14,185 nt of DNA from Limnohabitans sp. (GCA_009693225.1 SHXP01000030.1:1-14185), one strand, 5' to 3'. Positions 7,133 through 14,185 are shown, counted from the stretch's first letter. Numbers and translations are program-made. Notes: generated by a model from the sequence alone, not told the origin.

Positions 7133-8119
7133 ATGAGTAAACCCCCCGTACGCGTGGCCGTGACCGGCGCCGCAGGCCAGATCGGCTATGCCTTGTTGTT
7201 TCGTATCGCCTCAGGCGAAATGCTTGGCAAGGACCAGCCGGTTATTTTGCAACTGCTGGAAATCCCCGATGAAAAAGCACAAAAAAAGCTCAAGGGCGTG
7301 ATGATGGAACTCGACGATTGCGCCTTCCCGCTGCTGGTCGGCATGGAGGCGCATTCAGACCCGATGACTGCGTTCAAAAACACCGATTACGCTTTGCTGG
7401 TCGGTTCCCGCCCGCGCGGCCCCGGCATGGAGCGTGCCGAGTTGCTGTCTATCAACGGTGCCATCTTTACCGCCCAGGGCAAGGCCTTGAACGCAGTGGC
7501 TTCGCGCAACGTCAAAGTGCTGGTGGTCGGCAACCCTGCCAACACCAATGCTTACATCGCCATGAAGTCTGCGCCCAATTTAAAGCCCGGCAATTTCACC
7601 GCCATGCTGCGCCTGGACCATAACCGCGCGGCGTCGCAACTGGCGGCCAAAACCGGCAAAGCGGTGGCTGACATTGAAAAACTGTGTGTCTGGGGAAACC
7701 ACTCGCCCACCATGTATGCCGATTACCGTTTCGGCACCATAGGCGGCGCATCGCTCAAGGACATGATCAACGATCAGGAATGGAACGCCAATGTGCTTTT
7801 GCCGACCGTCGGTAAACGCGGTGCCGCCATCATCGAAGCACGCGGCCTGTCTTCAGCCGCTTCTGCGGCCAATGCCGCCATTGACCATATGCGCGACTGG
7901 GCGCTGGGTACGCACGGCAAATGGGTGACCATGGGCATTCCTTCGCAAGGCTGGTACGGCATTCCCGAAGACGTGATGTTCGGTTTTCCGGTCACCTGTG
8001 AGGGCGGCGAATACAAGGTGGTCGAAGGTCTGCCCATCGATGCCTTCAGCCAGACCTGCATCGACAAGACCTTGAAAGAACTGACCGACGAACAATCCGG
8101 TGTGGCACATCTGCTGTAA
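7133..8119 (+). CDS. mdh: Malate dehydrogenase (NAD-dependent)
   Basis: Interconverts malate and oxaloacetate in the cytoplasm, supplying oxaloacetate to GltA. At 328 residues it belongs to the cytosolic-type/Thermus-like MDH group. VAVTGAAGQIGYAL at 8-21 is the NAD-binding Rossmann motif; GSRPRGPGMERAELL is the substrate-binding arginine loop; MLRLDHNRA and the catalytic His190 in WGNHSPTMYAD complete the Asp-His relay. ATG 7133 has CGGAG 8 bases upstream. It begins a plus-strand run with the CoA ester lyase 20 bp downstream and then acnB, probably one transcript, divergent from gntR. Confidence 0.97.
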   Translation: MSKPPVRVAVTGAAGQIGYALLFRIASGEMLGKDQPVILQLLEIPDEKAQKKLKGVMMELDDCAFPLLVGMEAHSDPMTAFKNTDYALLVGSRPRGPGMERAELLSINGAIFTAQGKALNAVASRNVKVLVVGNPANTNAYIAMKSAPNLKPGNFTAMLRLDHNRAASQLAAKTGKAVADIEKLCVWGNHSPTMYADYRFGTIGGASLKDMINDQEWNANVLLPTVGKRGAAIIEARGLSSAASAANAAIDHMRDWALGTHGKWVTMGIPSQGWYGIPEDVMFGFPVTCEGGEYKVVEGLPIDAFSQTCIDKTLKELTDEQSGVAHLL

Positions 8120-8139
8120 CGCTGCCTGAGTCCAAGTCT

Positions 8140-9138
8140 GTGACCCTGCCGCTCAAGTCTCCCATGCACCCGCGCGATGTACTGCAAGGCGCACAGGCGG
8201 GTGCAGTGGTGTTGCCGGTCTGCGACCATTACAGCGGCGTTGAAGTGCGCATGCGCAAAAGCCTGCAATTGCAGGCAGAGATGCAGCAGGAGTTCGGCGT
8301 GTGTGTCTTCGATGTGACCTTGGACTGTGAAGACGGCGCACCTGTAGGCGGCGAAGCAGAACACGCAGCACTGGTCAGTGAGCTTGCTCTGGGTGCTGCT
8401 GCGAATGTGCGCGTGGCAGTGCGTGTGCACCCGGTCGATCATCCGGCTTTTCATGCGGATATCGCCGCCATCGTCGGCAAAGCCGGCAGGCGTTTATGCC
8501 ATGTCATGCTGCCCAAAGTCGAGACGCTGGCTGACGTTGAACATGCAGTCAAAGCCATTGACCAGGCGGGTGCTCCCGGCCTTGCCGTGCACGCCCTCAT
8601 CGAATCGCCGGCGGCGGTACACCGCGCGTTTGATATCGCTACGCATCCGCGTTTGCAGTCGCTGAGTTTCGGTTTGATGGATTTTGTGTCGGCACATGCC
8701 GGGGCGATCCCCTCGCACGGCATGGGCGCGCAAGGGCAATTCAGCCACCCGCTGGTGTTGCGTGCCAAGATGGAGATCGCCAGCGCCTGTCATGCACACG
8801 GCAAAGTGCCGGCGCACAGCGTGGTCACCGAATTCAATGACACGCAGGCCATGGAAAATGCAGCGCGTCGTGCTTCGCAGGAACTGGGTTATACGCGCAT
8901 GTGGAGCATTCATCCCGCGCAAATCCGGCCAATTCTGGCGGCCATGGCGCCGCAAGACAAAGACATTGAGCAAGCCTGTGAGGTGCTGACCGCCGCACAA
9001 AAGGCGGAGTGGGCACCGGTCAGCAACGCCGGCCAATTGCACGACCGCGCGAGCTACCGTTTTTTTTGGCAGTTGCTGCAACGCGCACACGCCACCGGCC
9101 GGCGCTTGCCGGCAGAGGCACAAAGTTTTTTTGCATGA
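8140..9138 (+). CDS. HpcH/HpaI aldolase / CitE-like CoA ester lyase
   Basis: A 332-residue TIM-barrel lyase of the CitE/HpcH superfamily, which cleaves or forms (citra)malyl-CoA-type esters. Family features include VTLDCEDGAPVGGE (about 59-72), VRVHPVDHP (95-102), VMLPKVETL (122-130), Glu155 in ALIES and Asp181 in FGLMD; Glu155 and Asp181 are the expected metal ligands. The usual N-terminal RSxLFVPG-like segment is absent, replaced by PRDVLQGAQAGAVVLPV, so it is not canonical CitE. The start is uncertain: GTG 8140 gives full length, ATG 8164 would remove eight residues, and neither has a good Shine-Dalgarno, so translation may depend on mdh 20 bp upstream. Substrate unknown. Confidence 0.85.
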   Translation: MTLPLKSPMHPRDVLQGAQAGAVVLPVCDHYSGVEVRMRKSLQLQAEMQQEFGVCVFDVTLDCEDGAPVGGEAEHAALVSELALGAAANVRVAVRVHPVDHPAFHADIAAIVGKAGRRLCHVMLPKVETLADVEHAVKAIDQAGAPGLAVHALIESPAAVHRAFDIATHPRLQSLSFGLMDFVSAHAGAIPSHGMGAQGQFSHPLVLRAKMEIASACHAHGKVPAHSVVTEFNDTQAMENAARRASQELGYTRMWSIHPAQIRPILAAMAPQDKDIEQACEVLTAAQKAEWAPVSNAGQLHDRASYRFFWQLLQRAHATGRRLPAEAQSFFA

Positions 9139-9183
9139 AGCGCGCCTGCGTTTCATGAATTGTTTTATCTTGAGGAGATAGTA

Positions 9184-11769
9184 ATGTTGAAAGCCTACCG
9201 GGACCATGCAGCCGAACGCGCCACTTCAGGTATTCCACCATTGCCTCTGAGCGCCAAACAAACCGGTGAACTCATCGAGTTGTTGAAAAACCCGCCCGCG
9301 GGCGAAGAAGCCACCTTGATGGAATTGATCACGCACCGTGTACCCGCGGGTGTGGACGATGCCGCCAAAGTCAAAGCTTCTTATCTGGCTGCGGTGGCAC
9401 ACGGTACTGAGCAATGTGCATTGTTGACGCCGGTCAAAGTCACAGAATTGCTCGGCACCATGCTGGGCGGCTACAACCTGACGCCCTTGATTGATTTGCT
9501 GGACGACCAGGCCTGCGCCGCTATTGCAGCTGAAGGCTTGAAGAAAACCCTGCTGATGTTCGACCAGTTCCACGATGTCAAAGAAAAGGCCGACAAAGGC
9601 AATGCATTTGCCAAAGCAGTCGTGCAGTCCTGGGCCGATGCCGAGTGGTTCACCAGCCGCCCCGAGGTGCCAAATAGCATCACATTGACGGTGCTCAAAG
9701 TCACCGGTGAAACCAATACCGACGATTTGTCGCCGGCACCTGACGCATGGAGCCGCCCGGATATTCCCTTGCACGCACTGGCCATGTTGAAGAACAAGCG
9801 CGACGGCATCACGCCCGAAGAAGACGGCAAGCGCGGCCCGGTCAAATTCATCGAAGACCTGCGCGCGCGCGGTCATCTGGTGGCCTATGTCGGCGATGTG
9901 GTCGGCACCGGTTCGAGCCGCAAGTCCGCCACCAACAGCGTGCTGTGGTTCACCGGCGAAGACATCCCGTTTGTGCCGAACAAGCGTTTCGGCGGTGTGT
10001 GTCTGGGCAGCAAGATCGCGCCGATTTTCTACAACACCATGGAAGACGCAGGCGCATTGCCCATCGAGCTCGATGTGTCACAAATGAACATGGGTGACGT
10101 GATCGAGTTGCGTCCCTACGAAGGCAAAGCTTTGAAGGACGGCAAGGAAATTGCCAGCTTCACGGTCAAGAGCGATGTGCTGTTTGACGAAGTGCGCGCC
10201 GGCGGGCGCATTCCGTTGATCATCGGCCGCAGCCTGACCGCCAAGGCGCGTGAGGCACTCGGTTTGCCTGCATCCACCTTGTTCAGATTGCCGGCTGTTC
10301 CGCAAGGCCGCGGCAAAGGCTTTACGCTGGCGCAAAAAATGGTGGGACGCGCCTGCGGACTGCCCGAGGGAACGGGCGTGGTGCCGGGCACGTATTGCGA
10401 GCCACGCATGACCTCGGTCGGTTCTCAGGACACCACCGGCCCTATGACCCGCGACGAGTTGAAAGACCTGGCCTGTCTGGGCTTCAGCGCAGATCTGGTG
10501 ATGCAATCGTTTTGTCATACCGCGGCCTACCCGAAGCCGGTGGACGTGAAGATGCACCACGAGCTGCCCGAGTTCATCAGCAACCGGGGCGGCATCAGCC
10601 TCAAACCCGGCGACGGCATCATCCACAGCTGGCTCAACCGCATGCTGCTGCCCGACACCGTGGGTACTGGCGGTGACAGCCACACCCGTTTCCCCATCGG
10701 CATTTCATTCCCGGCCGGCTCCGGTCTGGTGGCGTTTGCAGCAGCCACCGGCGTGATGCCTTTGGACATGCCTGAGAGTGTGCTGGTGCGCTTCACCGGC
10801 AAGATGCAGCCCGGTGTCACCCTGCGCGATCTGGTGCACGCCATTCCCTTGTACGCGATCAAAAAAGGTTTGCTCACGGTTGAGAAAAAGGGCAAGAAAA
10901 ATATTTTCTCCGGACGCATTCTGGAGATTGAAGGCCTGCCCGATTTGAAAGCCGAGCAGGCGTTTGAGCTGGCTGACGCATCAGCCGAGCGCAGCGCCGC
11001 CGGTTGCACCGTGTTGTTGAACAAAGAGCCGATCATCGAATACATCAACAGCAATATTGTTCTGCTGAAAAACATGATCGCGCAAGGCTATGCAGACGCC
11101 CGTAACATCAGCCGCCGCATCCAGGCCATGGAGGCCTGGCTGGCGAACCCGCAATTGCTGCAACCTGATGCTGATGCGGAATACGCTGAAGTCATCGAGA
11201 TCAACCTGAACGAGATTACCGAACCTATTGTTTGCTGCCCGAACGACCCGGATGATGTCAAAACACTCAGCGATGTCGCAGGCGCCAAGATCGACGAAGT
11301 GTTCATCGGTTCGTGTATGACCAATATCGGCCACTTCCGTGCCGCTTCCAAATTGCTGGAAGGCAAACGCGATATCCCGGTGAAATTGTGGATGGCGCCG
11401 CCCACCAAAATGGACGCGCAGCAACTGACCGAGGAGGGCCATTACGGCGTCTTCGGCAATGCCGGTGCGCGCATGGAAATGCCTGGTTGCAGCCTGTGCA
11501 TGGGTAATCAGGCGCAGGTGAAAGAAGGCGCCACTGTCATGTCAACCAGCACCCGTAACTTCCCCAACCGCTTGGGCAAGAACGCCAATGTGTACCTGGG
11601 CTCTGCCGAGTTGTCTGCCATTTGCTCCAAACTCGGACGCATTCCCAGCAAGGCCGAATACCTGGCAGACATGGGAGTGATCAACGCCGACGGCAGCAAG
11701 ATTTACAAGTACATGAACTTTGACCAGATTGACAGCTTCAAGGAAGTGGCCGATACCGTCAAAGCCTGA
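9184..11769 (+). CDS. acnB: Aconitate hydratase B
   Basis: Isomerises citrate to isocitrate through cis-aconitate on a [4Fe-4S] cluster. The 861 residues match AcnB (E. coli 865). The order is that of AcnB: an N-terminal helical HEAT-like region (to about 160), then the swivel domain with GTGSSRKSATNSVLW, then the catalytic core. Cluster cysteines fall at Cys711 (FIGSCMTNIGH), Cys769 and Cys772 (GCSLCMGNQ), in register with E. coli 710, 769 and 772. ATG 9184 has AGGAG (9173-9177) six bases upstream; an in-frame TTG at 9160 lies before that site and is rejected. It is the last gene of the mdh run, 45 bp after the lyase. Being AcnB, it can also be an iron-responsive RNA-binding protein in other species. 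Confidence 0.98.
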   Translation: MLKAYRDHAAERATSGIPPLPLSAKQTGELIELLKNPPAGEEATLMELITHRVPAGVDDAAKVKASYLAAVAHGTEQCALLTPVKVTELLGTMLGGYNLTPLIDLLDDQACAAIAAEGLKKTLLMFDQFHDVKEKADKGNAFAKAVVQSWADAEWFTSRPEVPNSITLTVLKVTGETNTDDLSPAPDAWSRPDIPLHALAMLKNKRDGITPEEDGKRGPVKFIEDLRARGHLVAYVGDVVGTGSSRKSATNSVLWFTGEDIPFVPNKRFGGVCLGSKIAPIFYNTMEDAGALPIELDVSQMNMGDVIELRPYEGKALKDGKEIASFTVKSDVLFDEVRAGGRIPLIIGRSLTAKAREALGLPASTLFRLPAVPQGRGKGFTLAQKMVGRACGLPEGTGVVPGTYCEPRMTSVGSQDTTGPMTRDELKDLACLGFSADLVMQSFCHTAAYPKPVDVKMHHELPEFISNRGGISLKPGDGIIHSWLNRMLLPDTVGTGGDSHTRFPIGISFPAGSGLVAFAAATGVMPLDMPESVLVRFTGKMQPGVTLRDLVHAIPLYAIKKGLLTVEKKGKKNIFSGRILEIEGLPDLKAEQAFELADASAERSAAGCTVLLNKEPIIEYINSNIVLLKNMIAQGYADARNISRRIQAMEAWLANPQLLQPDADAEYAEVIEINLNEITEPIVCCPNDPDDVKTLSDVAGAKIDEVFIGSCMTNIGHFRAASKLLEGKRDIPVKLWMAPPTKMDAQQLTEEGHYGVFGNAGARMEMPGCSLCMGNQAQVKEGATVMSTSTRNFPNRLGKNANVYLGSAELSAICSKLGRIPSKAEYLADMGVINADGSKIYKYMNFDQIDSFKEVADTVKA

Positions 11770-11802
11770 GAAAGATTTTTGTTAGACACTGGTTTTTCCT
11801 GA

Positions 11803-11819
11803 CTGTACCGTCTGTACAG
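11803..11819. promoter_or_regulatory. 17-bp operator-like palindrome CTGTAC-N5-GTACAG
   Basis: Perfect 6-bp arms with a 5-bp centre, 34 bp after the acnB stop and just before a strong ribosome binding site. The shape and the TGTAC...GTACA core resemble operators of TetR-type repressors, but no such regulator is in the window. It could equally be a short hairpin in RNA. Confidence 0.35.
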
Positions 11820-11840
11820 AACGAGGAAGGAGGGTGTCAG

Positions 11841-11885
11841 ATGTCCAAAAATAAAACCTACGGTCTGGAACAGGTAAGGGCATGA
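11841..11885 (+). CDS. Possible 14-residue mini-ORF with a very strong ribosome binding site
   Basis: AAGGAGG at 11827-11833 lies seven bases before ATG 11841, the best Shine-Dalgarno in the window. The ORF reads MSKNKTYGLEQVRA and stops at TGA 11883-11885. The same frame stays open for 18 more codons (LPLALQAQDLPVLTGGSV) to TAA 11940-11942. It could be a leader or small peptide, the vestige of a gene cut by a nonsense or deletion, or chance. It does not match PqqA (no Glu-x3-Tyr motif), although PQQ-linked genes are adjacent. No gene follows on this strand in the window. Confidence 0.3.
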   Translation: MSKNKTYGLEQVRA

Positions 11886-11893
11886 CTGCCCTT
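11876..11893 (+). terminator. Perfect 7-bp hairpin over the mini-ORF stop; weak terminator
   Basis: AAGGGCA and TGCCCTT pair perfectly around a TGAC loop, and the mini-ORF stop codon falls in the loop. It is followed by GGCTTTG, not a real T-run, so it would be at best a weak terminator for the acnB transcript. Other possible roles are 3' protection or an attenuator-like element. Confidence 0.3.
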
Positions 11894-11908
11894 GGCTTTG
11901 CAGGCGCA

Positions 11909-11936
11909 GGACCTGCCCGTGTTAACGGGCGGGTCC
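11909..11936. terminator. 12-bp GC-rich hairpin in the acnB / fusion-gene convergent gap
   Basis: GGACCTGCCCGT pairs with ACGGGCGGGTCC (one G-U) around the loop GTTA. Neither strand has a T-run right after it, although seven T's begin 21 bases downstream on the plus strand (11958-11964), with a weak AAAACT/AGTTTT stem (from about 11941) before them. On the minus strand it starts 18 bases after the stop of the solute-binding/cytochrome gene. It likely limits readthrough or protects both convergent transcripts, but it is not a canonical intrinsic terminator. Confidence 0.45.
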
Positions 11937-11953
11937 GTGTAAAAACTTGAAGC

Positions 11954-13093
11954 TCAGTTTTTTTGCACGGTGGCCAGGAATTCAATGATGGACTTGATTT
12001 CTTCGTCGGGCAGGATGCCGCCCCAGGTCGGCATGCCCAGGTCGGGTCGACCTTTGGTGATGGCGGTGTAAGTGACATTTTTCCATTCGTCCTTGTAACG
12101 AAGGCTGAGTTTGCGCAGATCCCGCTCGGAGATCGGGCTCGCGCCGTTGCTGCCGTGGCAATGCGAGCACTTGTTGTTGAAATTGGATTTGGCTTCAGCA
12201 ATGGTGTCGCCGCTTTCAGCGAGCAACCATTCGCGCTGCTGTGATTTATCGCTGACCTTGATAAAGCCGGACCTTGAAGGCGCCACAGTCTGCTGTGCAT
12301 AGCGAGTCGGTGATTGACGGCTGTTGACCATCAGCGGGGCTTGCATGGGAAAACCGTATTTCACTGACAGTTGCAGTATTTCGGGTTTCAACTCTTCCAG
12401 CGCCTTATTGATACGGTCTTTCAACTCCGGGTTCTGCTTGGACAAGGCGACGGCAACCTGTCCGCCGAGCCCTTCTCCACCCACTGAAATAATTTGCCAA
12501 CGGCTGTCAAACAGCTTCTTATTGTCAAAACCGGCGCTCGGGCCCCACAGAAAAGCGCCGTCGATTTCCTTGTTATTGAGAGCTGCAAAAGCCTCCCCAT
12601 GCGTGCGGAAAGTTACCAAGGTGTAACCTTCCTGAGAAGCGAGCAGAATTTGCGGCGGGGAACCGTAGAGGACGCCTATTTTTTTACCTTTGAGGTCTGA
12701 GAGCGCAGCCACTTTCATGCCTTGGGGCGCCACGATAGCGTAACTGACATTGAGAAAAGGATTGCTCTTGACCAGGCCTCTGGCCTTGTATTCGGCATCG
12801 GCCGGCAGGGCGAAATACGCATCACAGCCTTCCATGGTGTTGCGGATTGCACGGCGCTGATTGAAAGACAGCCACCAGACGTATTCAACCTTAGCGCCCA
12901 GTCGCTGTCCGACCATTTCAGCAAGTTCAATGTACAAGCCTTTGTCAACACCTTCGGATTTGCTGAACGGCAGGTTATCCGGGTCGGAGCACACCTTGAG
13001 TGTGTCCACTGCCATCGATGAAGACAGGCTTACTGCTGTCAGCGCAGCTGCAGTACATGCTGATTTGACAAAACGTGGAAAAAATTTGCTCAT
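11954..13093 (-). CDS. Exported fusion of a XoxJ/MxaJ-like solute-binding domain and a c-type cytochrome
   Basis: At 379 residues it has a signal peptide (KSACTAAALTAVSLSSSMA, cleavage near 28), so it is periplasmic. Residues 30-270 resemble the solute-binding-like accessory proteins found with PQQ dehydrogenases (MxaJ/XoxJ type): VCSDPDNLPFS, YVWWLSFNQRRAIRNTMEGCDAYFALPADAEY, then LKGKKIGVLYGSPPQ. Cys35 and Cys90 could form a disulfide. Residues 295-379 are a class I cytochrome c: heme motif CSHCH (Cys309, Cys312, His313) and likely Met354 ligand in DLGMPTWGG. ATG 13093 has AGGAG seven bases upstream. In methylotrophs these are normally separate genes (xoxJ and xoxG). It likely assists the upstream PQQ dehydrogenase and takes its electrons. 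Confidence 0.88.
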   Translation of the reverse strand: MSKFFPRFVKSACTAAALTAVSLSSSMAVDTLKVCSDPDNLPFSKSEGVDKGLYIELAEMVGQRLGAKVEYVWWLSFNQRRAIRNTMEGCDAYFALPADAEYKARGLVKSNPFLNVSYAIVAPQGMKVAALSDLKGKKIGVLYGSPPQILLASQEGYTLVTFRTHGEAFAALNNKEIDGAFLWGPSAGFDNKKLFDSRWQIISVGGEGLGGQVAVALSKQNPELKDRINKALEELKPEILQLSVKYGFPMQAPLMVNSRQSPTRYAQQTVAPSRSGFIKVSDKSQQREWLLAESGDTIAEAKSNFNNKCSHCHGSNGASPISERDLRKLSLRYKDEWKNVTYTAITKGRPDLGMPTWGGILPDEEIKSIIEFLATVQKN

Positions 13094-13243
13094 GGTGATA
13101 CTCCTGAAGTTAAATCAATGAGGCTGAAAAACAGGCTTTCAAAATACATGTTGATACTCAGCGTCAATGGTGAATATTATGAGAATGCAACTGACAATAA
13201 GCTGAATCCGGCACCGCAACAGCGGATGTTTTACGGTTTTATA

Positions 13244-13256
13244 CACCGATTCGGTG
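13244..13256. promoter_or_regulatory. 13-bp palindrome CACCGA-T-TCGGTG upstream of the fusion gene
   Basis: A perfect 6-1-6 palindrome about 150 bp upstream of the fusion start, within the 313 bp between the terminator at 13407 and ATG 13093. That stretch is AT-rich, holds no convincing gene, and has a TAATAT (minus strand) without a well spaced -35. The palindrome could be an operator for a separate promoter of the fusion gene. ACCGGT also recurs nearby, near 13312 and 13364. All of this is inference. Confidence 0.3.
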
Positions 13257-13406
13257 CTGGGTTAACGCTGTCATTGAATGCTTGTTTTCTGTTCAGCGAA
13301 CTTTCAAAAAAACCGGTATCGAGAAATTGACTTCAATCCTGAAAAAAAATACTTCAACTGTTACCGGTTACTTTGAAAGCAGGCCGTTCTGCGCTACGTG
13401 GATCAG

Positions 13407-13442
13407 ATAAAAAACACCGCCCGAAGGCGGTGTTTTTTTATC
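13407..13442. terminator. Strong bidirectional intrinsic terminator after the PQQ dehydrogenase gene
   Basis: ACACCGCC and GGCGGTGT pair around a CGAA loop, flanked by six A's on one side and seven T's on the other, so it can terminate on both strands. It lies 10 bp past the dehydrogenase stop on the minus strand and separates that gene from the fusion gene, so the latter may be made mainly from its own promoter or by partial readthrough. Confidence 0.88.
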
Positions 13443-13452
13443 TCAAGACAGA

Positions 13453-14185
13453 TCAGTTCATAGCGAACACAAACAGTGTGCCGCCTTCAGGGCTGGCTGC
13501 AACCATTCTTTCGCCAAGTGTTCCGAAGAACGCAGGTATAGACTGTGTACGACCGGACACAACAGCAACGTATTGCTTGCCGTCCAGGACGTAAGTCATG
13601 GGAGCTGCAGAGATGCCTGAACCGGTGTTGAACTTCCACAGTTCTTTGCCTGATTTGGCATCAACAGCGCGGAACACACCTTTGATGTCGCCAGCAAAAA
13701 CCAGACCAGTGGATGTGGTCATGGTGCCGCCGTTGAAGGGCAGTTCTTCCTTGTTGAACCACACTTGTTTTTGCTTCACGGGGTCCCATGCTTTCAAACC
13801 GCCGCCATGACCGCCGGGACCGACTTTGCTCAGGTCAAAGTTCACGCCCAGGTAGAACTGGCCGCGTTTGTACTCTTCCTGAATGCCTTCGAGGTCCATA
13901 CACAGGTTCATGGTCGGGATGTAGACCAGGCCTGTTTTAGGGTTATAGGACATGGGCATCCAGTTTTTGCCGCCGACCAGGTTGGGGCAAATGTCTTTGG
14001 CCCATTTGTTCAGACGGGGACGCTTTTCGTTATTGGCAGCTTCAATAGGGGCACCGGTTTTCATGTCAATGCCGGTGGCCCAGTTGACGTTGTCAACGAA
14101 TTGCTTGGCTGACAGCAACTTGCCGTTGGCGCGGTCGATCACGTAGAAGAAACCGTTACGGTTGGCCTGCATCAGCACCGGCACT
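13453..14185 (-). CDS. PQQ-dependent alcohol dehydrogenase, methanol/ethanol family, C-terminal part
   Basis: Periplasmic quinoprotein that oxidises a primary alcohol and passes electrons to a cytochrome c. About 243 C-terminal residues are visible; the rest lies beyond the window, so the leftmost Met is not the start. Beta-propeller repeats show as NRNGFFYVIDRANGKLLSA, GLKAWDPVKQKQVW, GVFRAVDAKSGKELWKF and GTLFVFAMN. VGGKNWMPMSYNPKTGLVYIP and FVDNVNWATGIDMKTG resemble ExaA-type and Burkholderiales MDH2-type enzymes more than classical MxaF or XoxF as I recall them. The metal-site residues that tell calcium from lanthanide enzymes are not in view, so I give no symbol. It stops 10 bp before a strong terminator. 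Confidence 0.9.
   Translation of the reverse strand, partial: VPVLMQANRNGFFYVIDRANGKLLSAKQFVDNVNWATGIDMKTGAPIEAANNEKRPRLNKWAKDICPNLVGGKNWMPMSYNPKTGLVYIPTMNLCMDLEGIQEEYKRGQFYLGVNFDLSKVGPGGHGGGLKAWDPVKQKQVWFNKEELPFNGGTMTTSTGLVFAGDIKGVFRAVDAKSGKELWKFNTGSGISAAPMTYVLDGKQYVAVVSGRTQSIPAFFGTLGERMVAASPEGGTLFVFAMN

Noticed and set aside
9160..9183. Longer AcnB start at TTG 9160
   Set aside because: The strong AGGAG at 9173-9177 lies inside that extension and is ideally spaced to ATG 9184; Cys711, Cys769 and Cys772 then fall in register with E. coli AcnB.
11841..11942. pqqA, suggested by a tiny ORF with a strong ribosome binding site near PQQ-linked genes
   Set aside because: PqqA needs a Glu-x3-Tyr pair for PQQ synthesis; neither MSKNKTYGLEQVRA nor its readthrough extension has it, and no pqqBCDE genes are in the window.
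11782..12300. 172-codon minus-strand open frame overlapping the end of the fusion gene and the convergent gap
   Set aside because: Most of it is an alternative frame of the cytochrome domain; it has Pro/Ser/Arg-rich, domain-free sequence and no good start.
13118..13330. 70-codon plus-strand open frame in the gap upstream of the fusion gene
   Set aside because: No Shine-Dalgarno, no recognisable motif, and it lies in an AT-rich leader region; chance is the simplest explanation.

Overview
The window looks like a chromosomal segment of a betaproteobacterium, most likely order Burkholderiales, at moderately high GC. The basis is the gene order gltA-sdhE-sdhBADC-gntR // mdh-CoA ester lyase-acnB, which I recall as typical of that order, plus the closeness of the proteins to proteobacterial type II citrate synthase, SdhABCD and AcnB. 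I could not run a search, so the genus is open.

Layout. 1-452 is mobile-element debris: one end of an IS3-family element with a frameshifted orfA, then a 120-bp element with 17-bp perfect terminal inverted repeats that looks like a MITE or an internally deleted IS. 549-1079 (+) encodes an unrecognised 176-residue protein. 1139-6081 (all -, transcribed right to left) is sdhC-sdhD-sdhA-sdhB-sdhE-gltA, tightly packed: complex II, its flavinylation factor and citrate synthase. 6218-7003 (-) is a HutC-type GntR regulator, divergent from 7133-11769 (+), which carries mdh, a CitE/HpcH-family CoA ester lyase and acnB. The 129-bp divergent gap holds an array of AAGAC/GTCTT half-sites overlapping a likely gntR promoter.

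11770-11953 is a convergent gap with more structure than a plain gap: a CTGTAC-N5-GTACAG palindrome, a near-perfect Shine-Dalgarno driving a 14-codon ORF, and two hairpins. 11954-13093 (-) encodes an exported fusion of a XoxJ/MxaJ-like solute-binding domain and a c-type cytochrome. Upstream of it in transcription, beyond a strong terminator and a 13-bp palindrome, is the C-terminal part of a PQQ-dependent alcohol dehydrogenase (13453 to window edge).

How they work together. The left and middle genes supply much of the TCA cycle (citrate synthase, aconitase, succinate and malate dehydrogenases), plausibly under shared GntR control. The right-hand genes look like a periplasmic PQQ alcohol-oxidation module in which accessory factor and cytochrome are joined in one polypeptide. 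That fusion and the small structured locus between acnB and the fusion gene are the most unusual things here.
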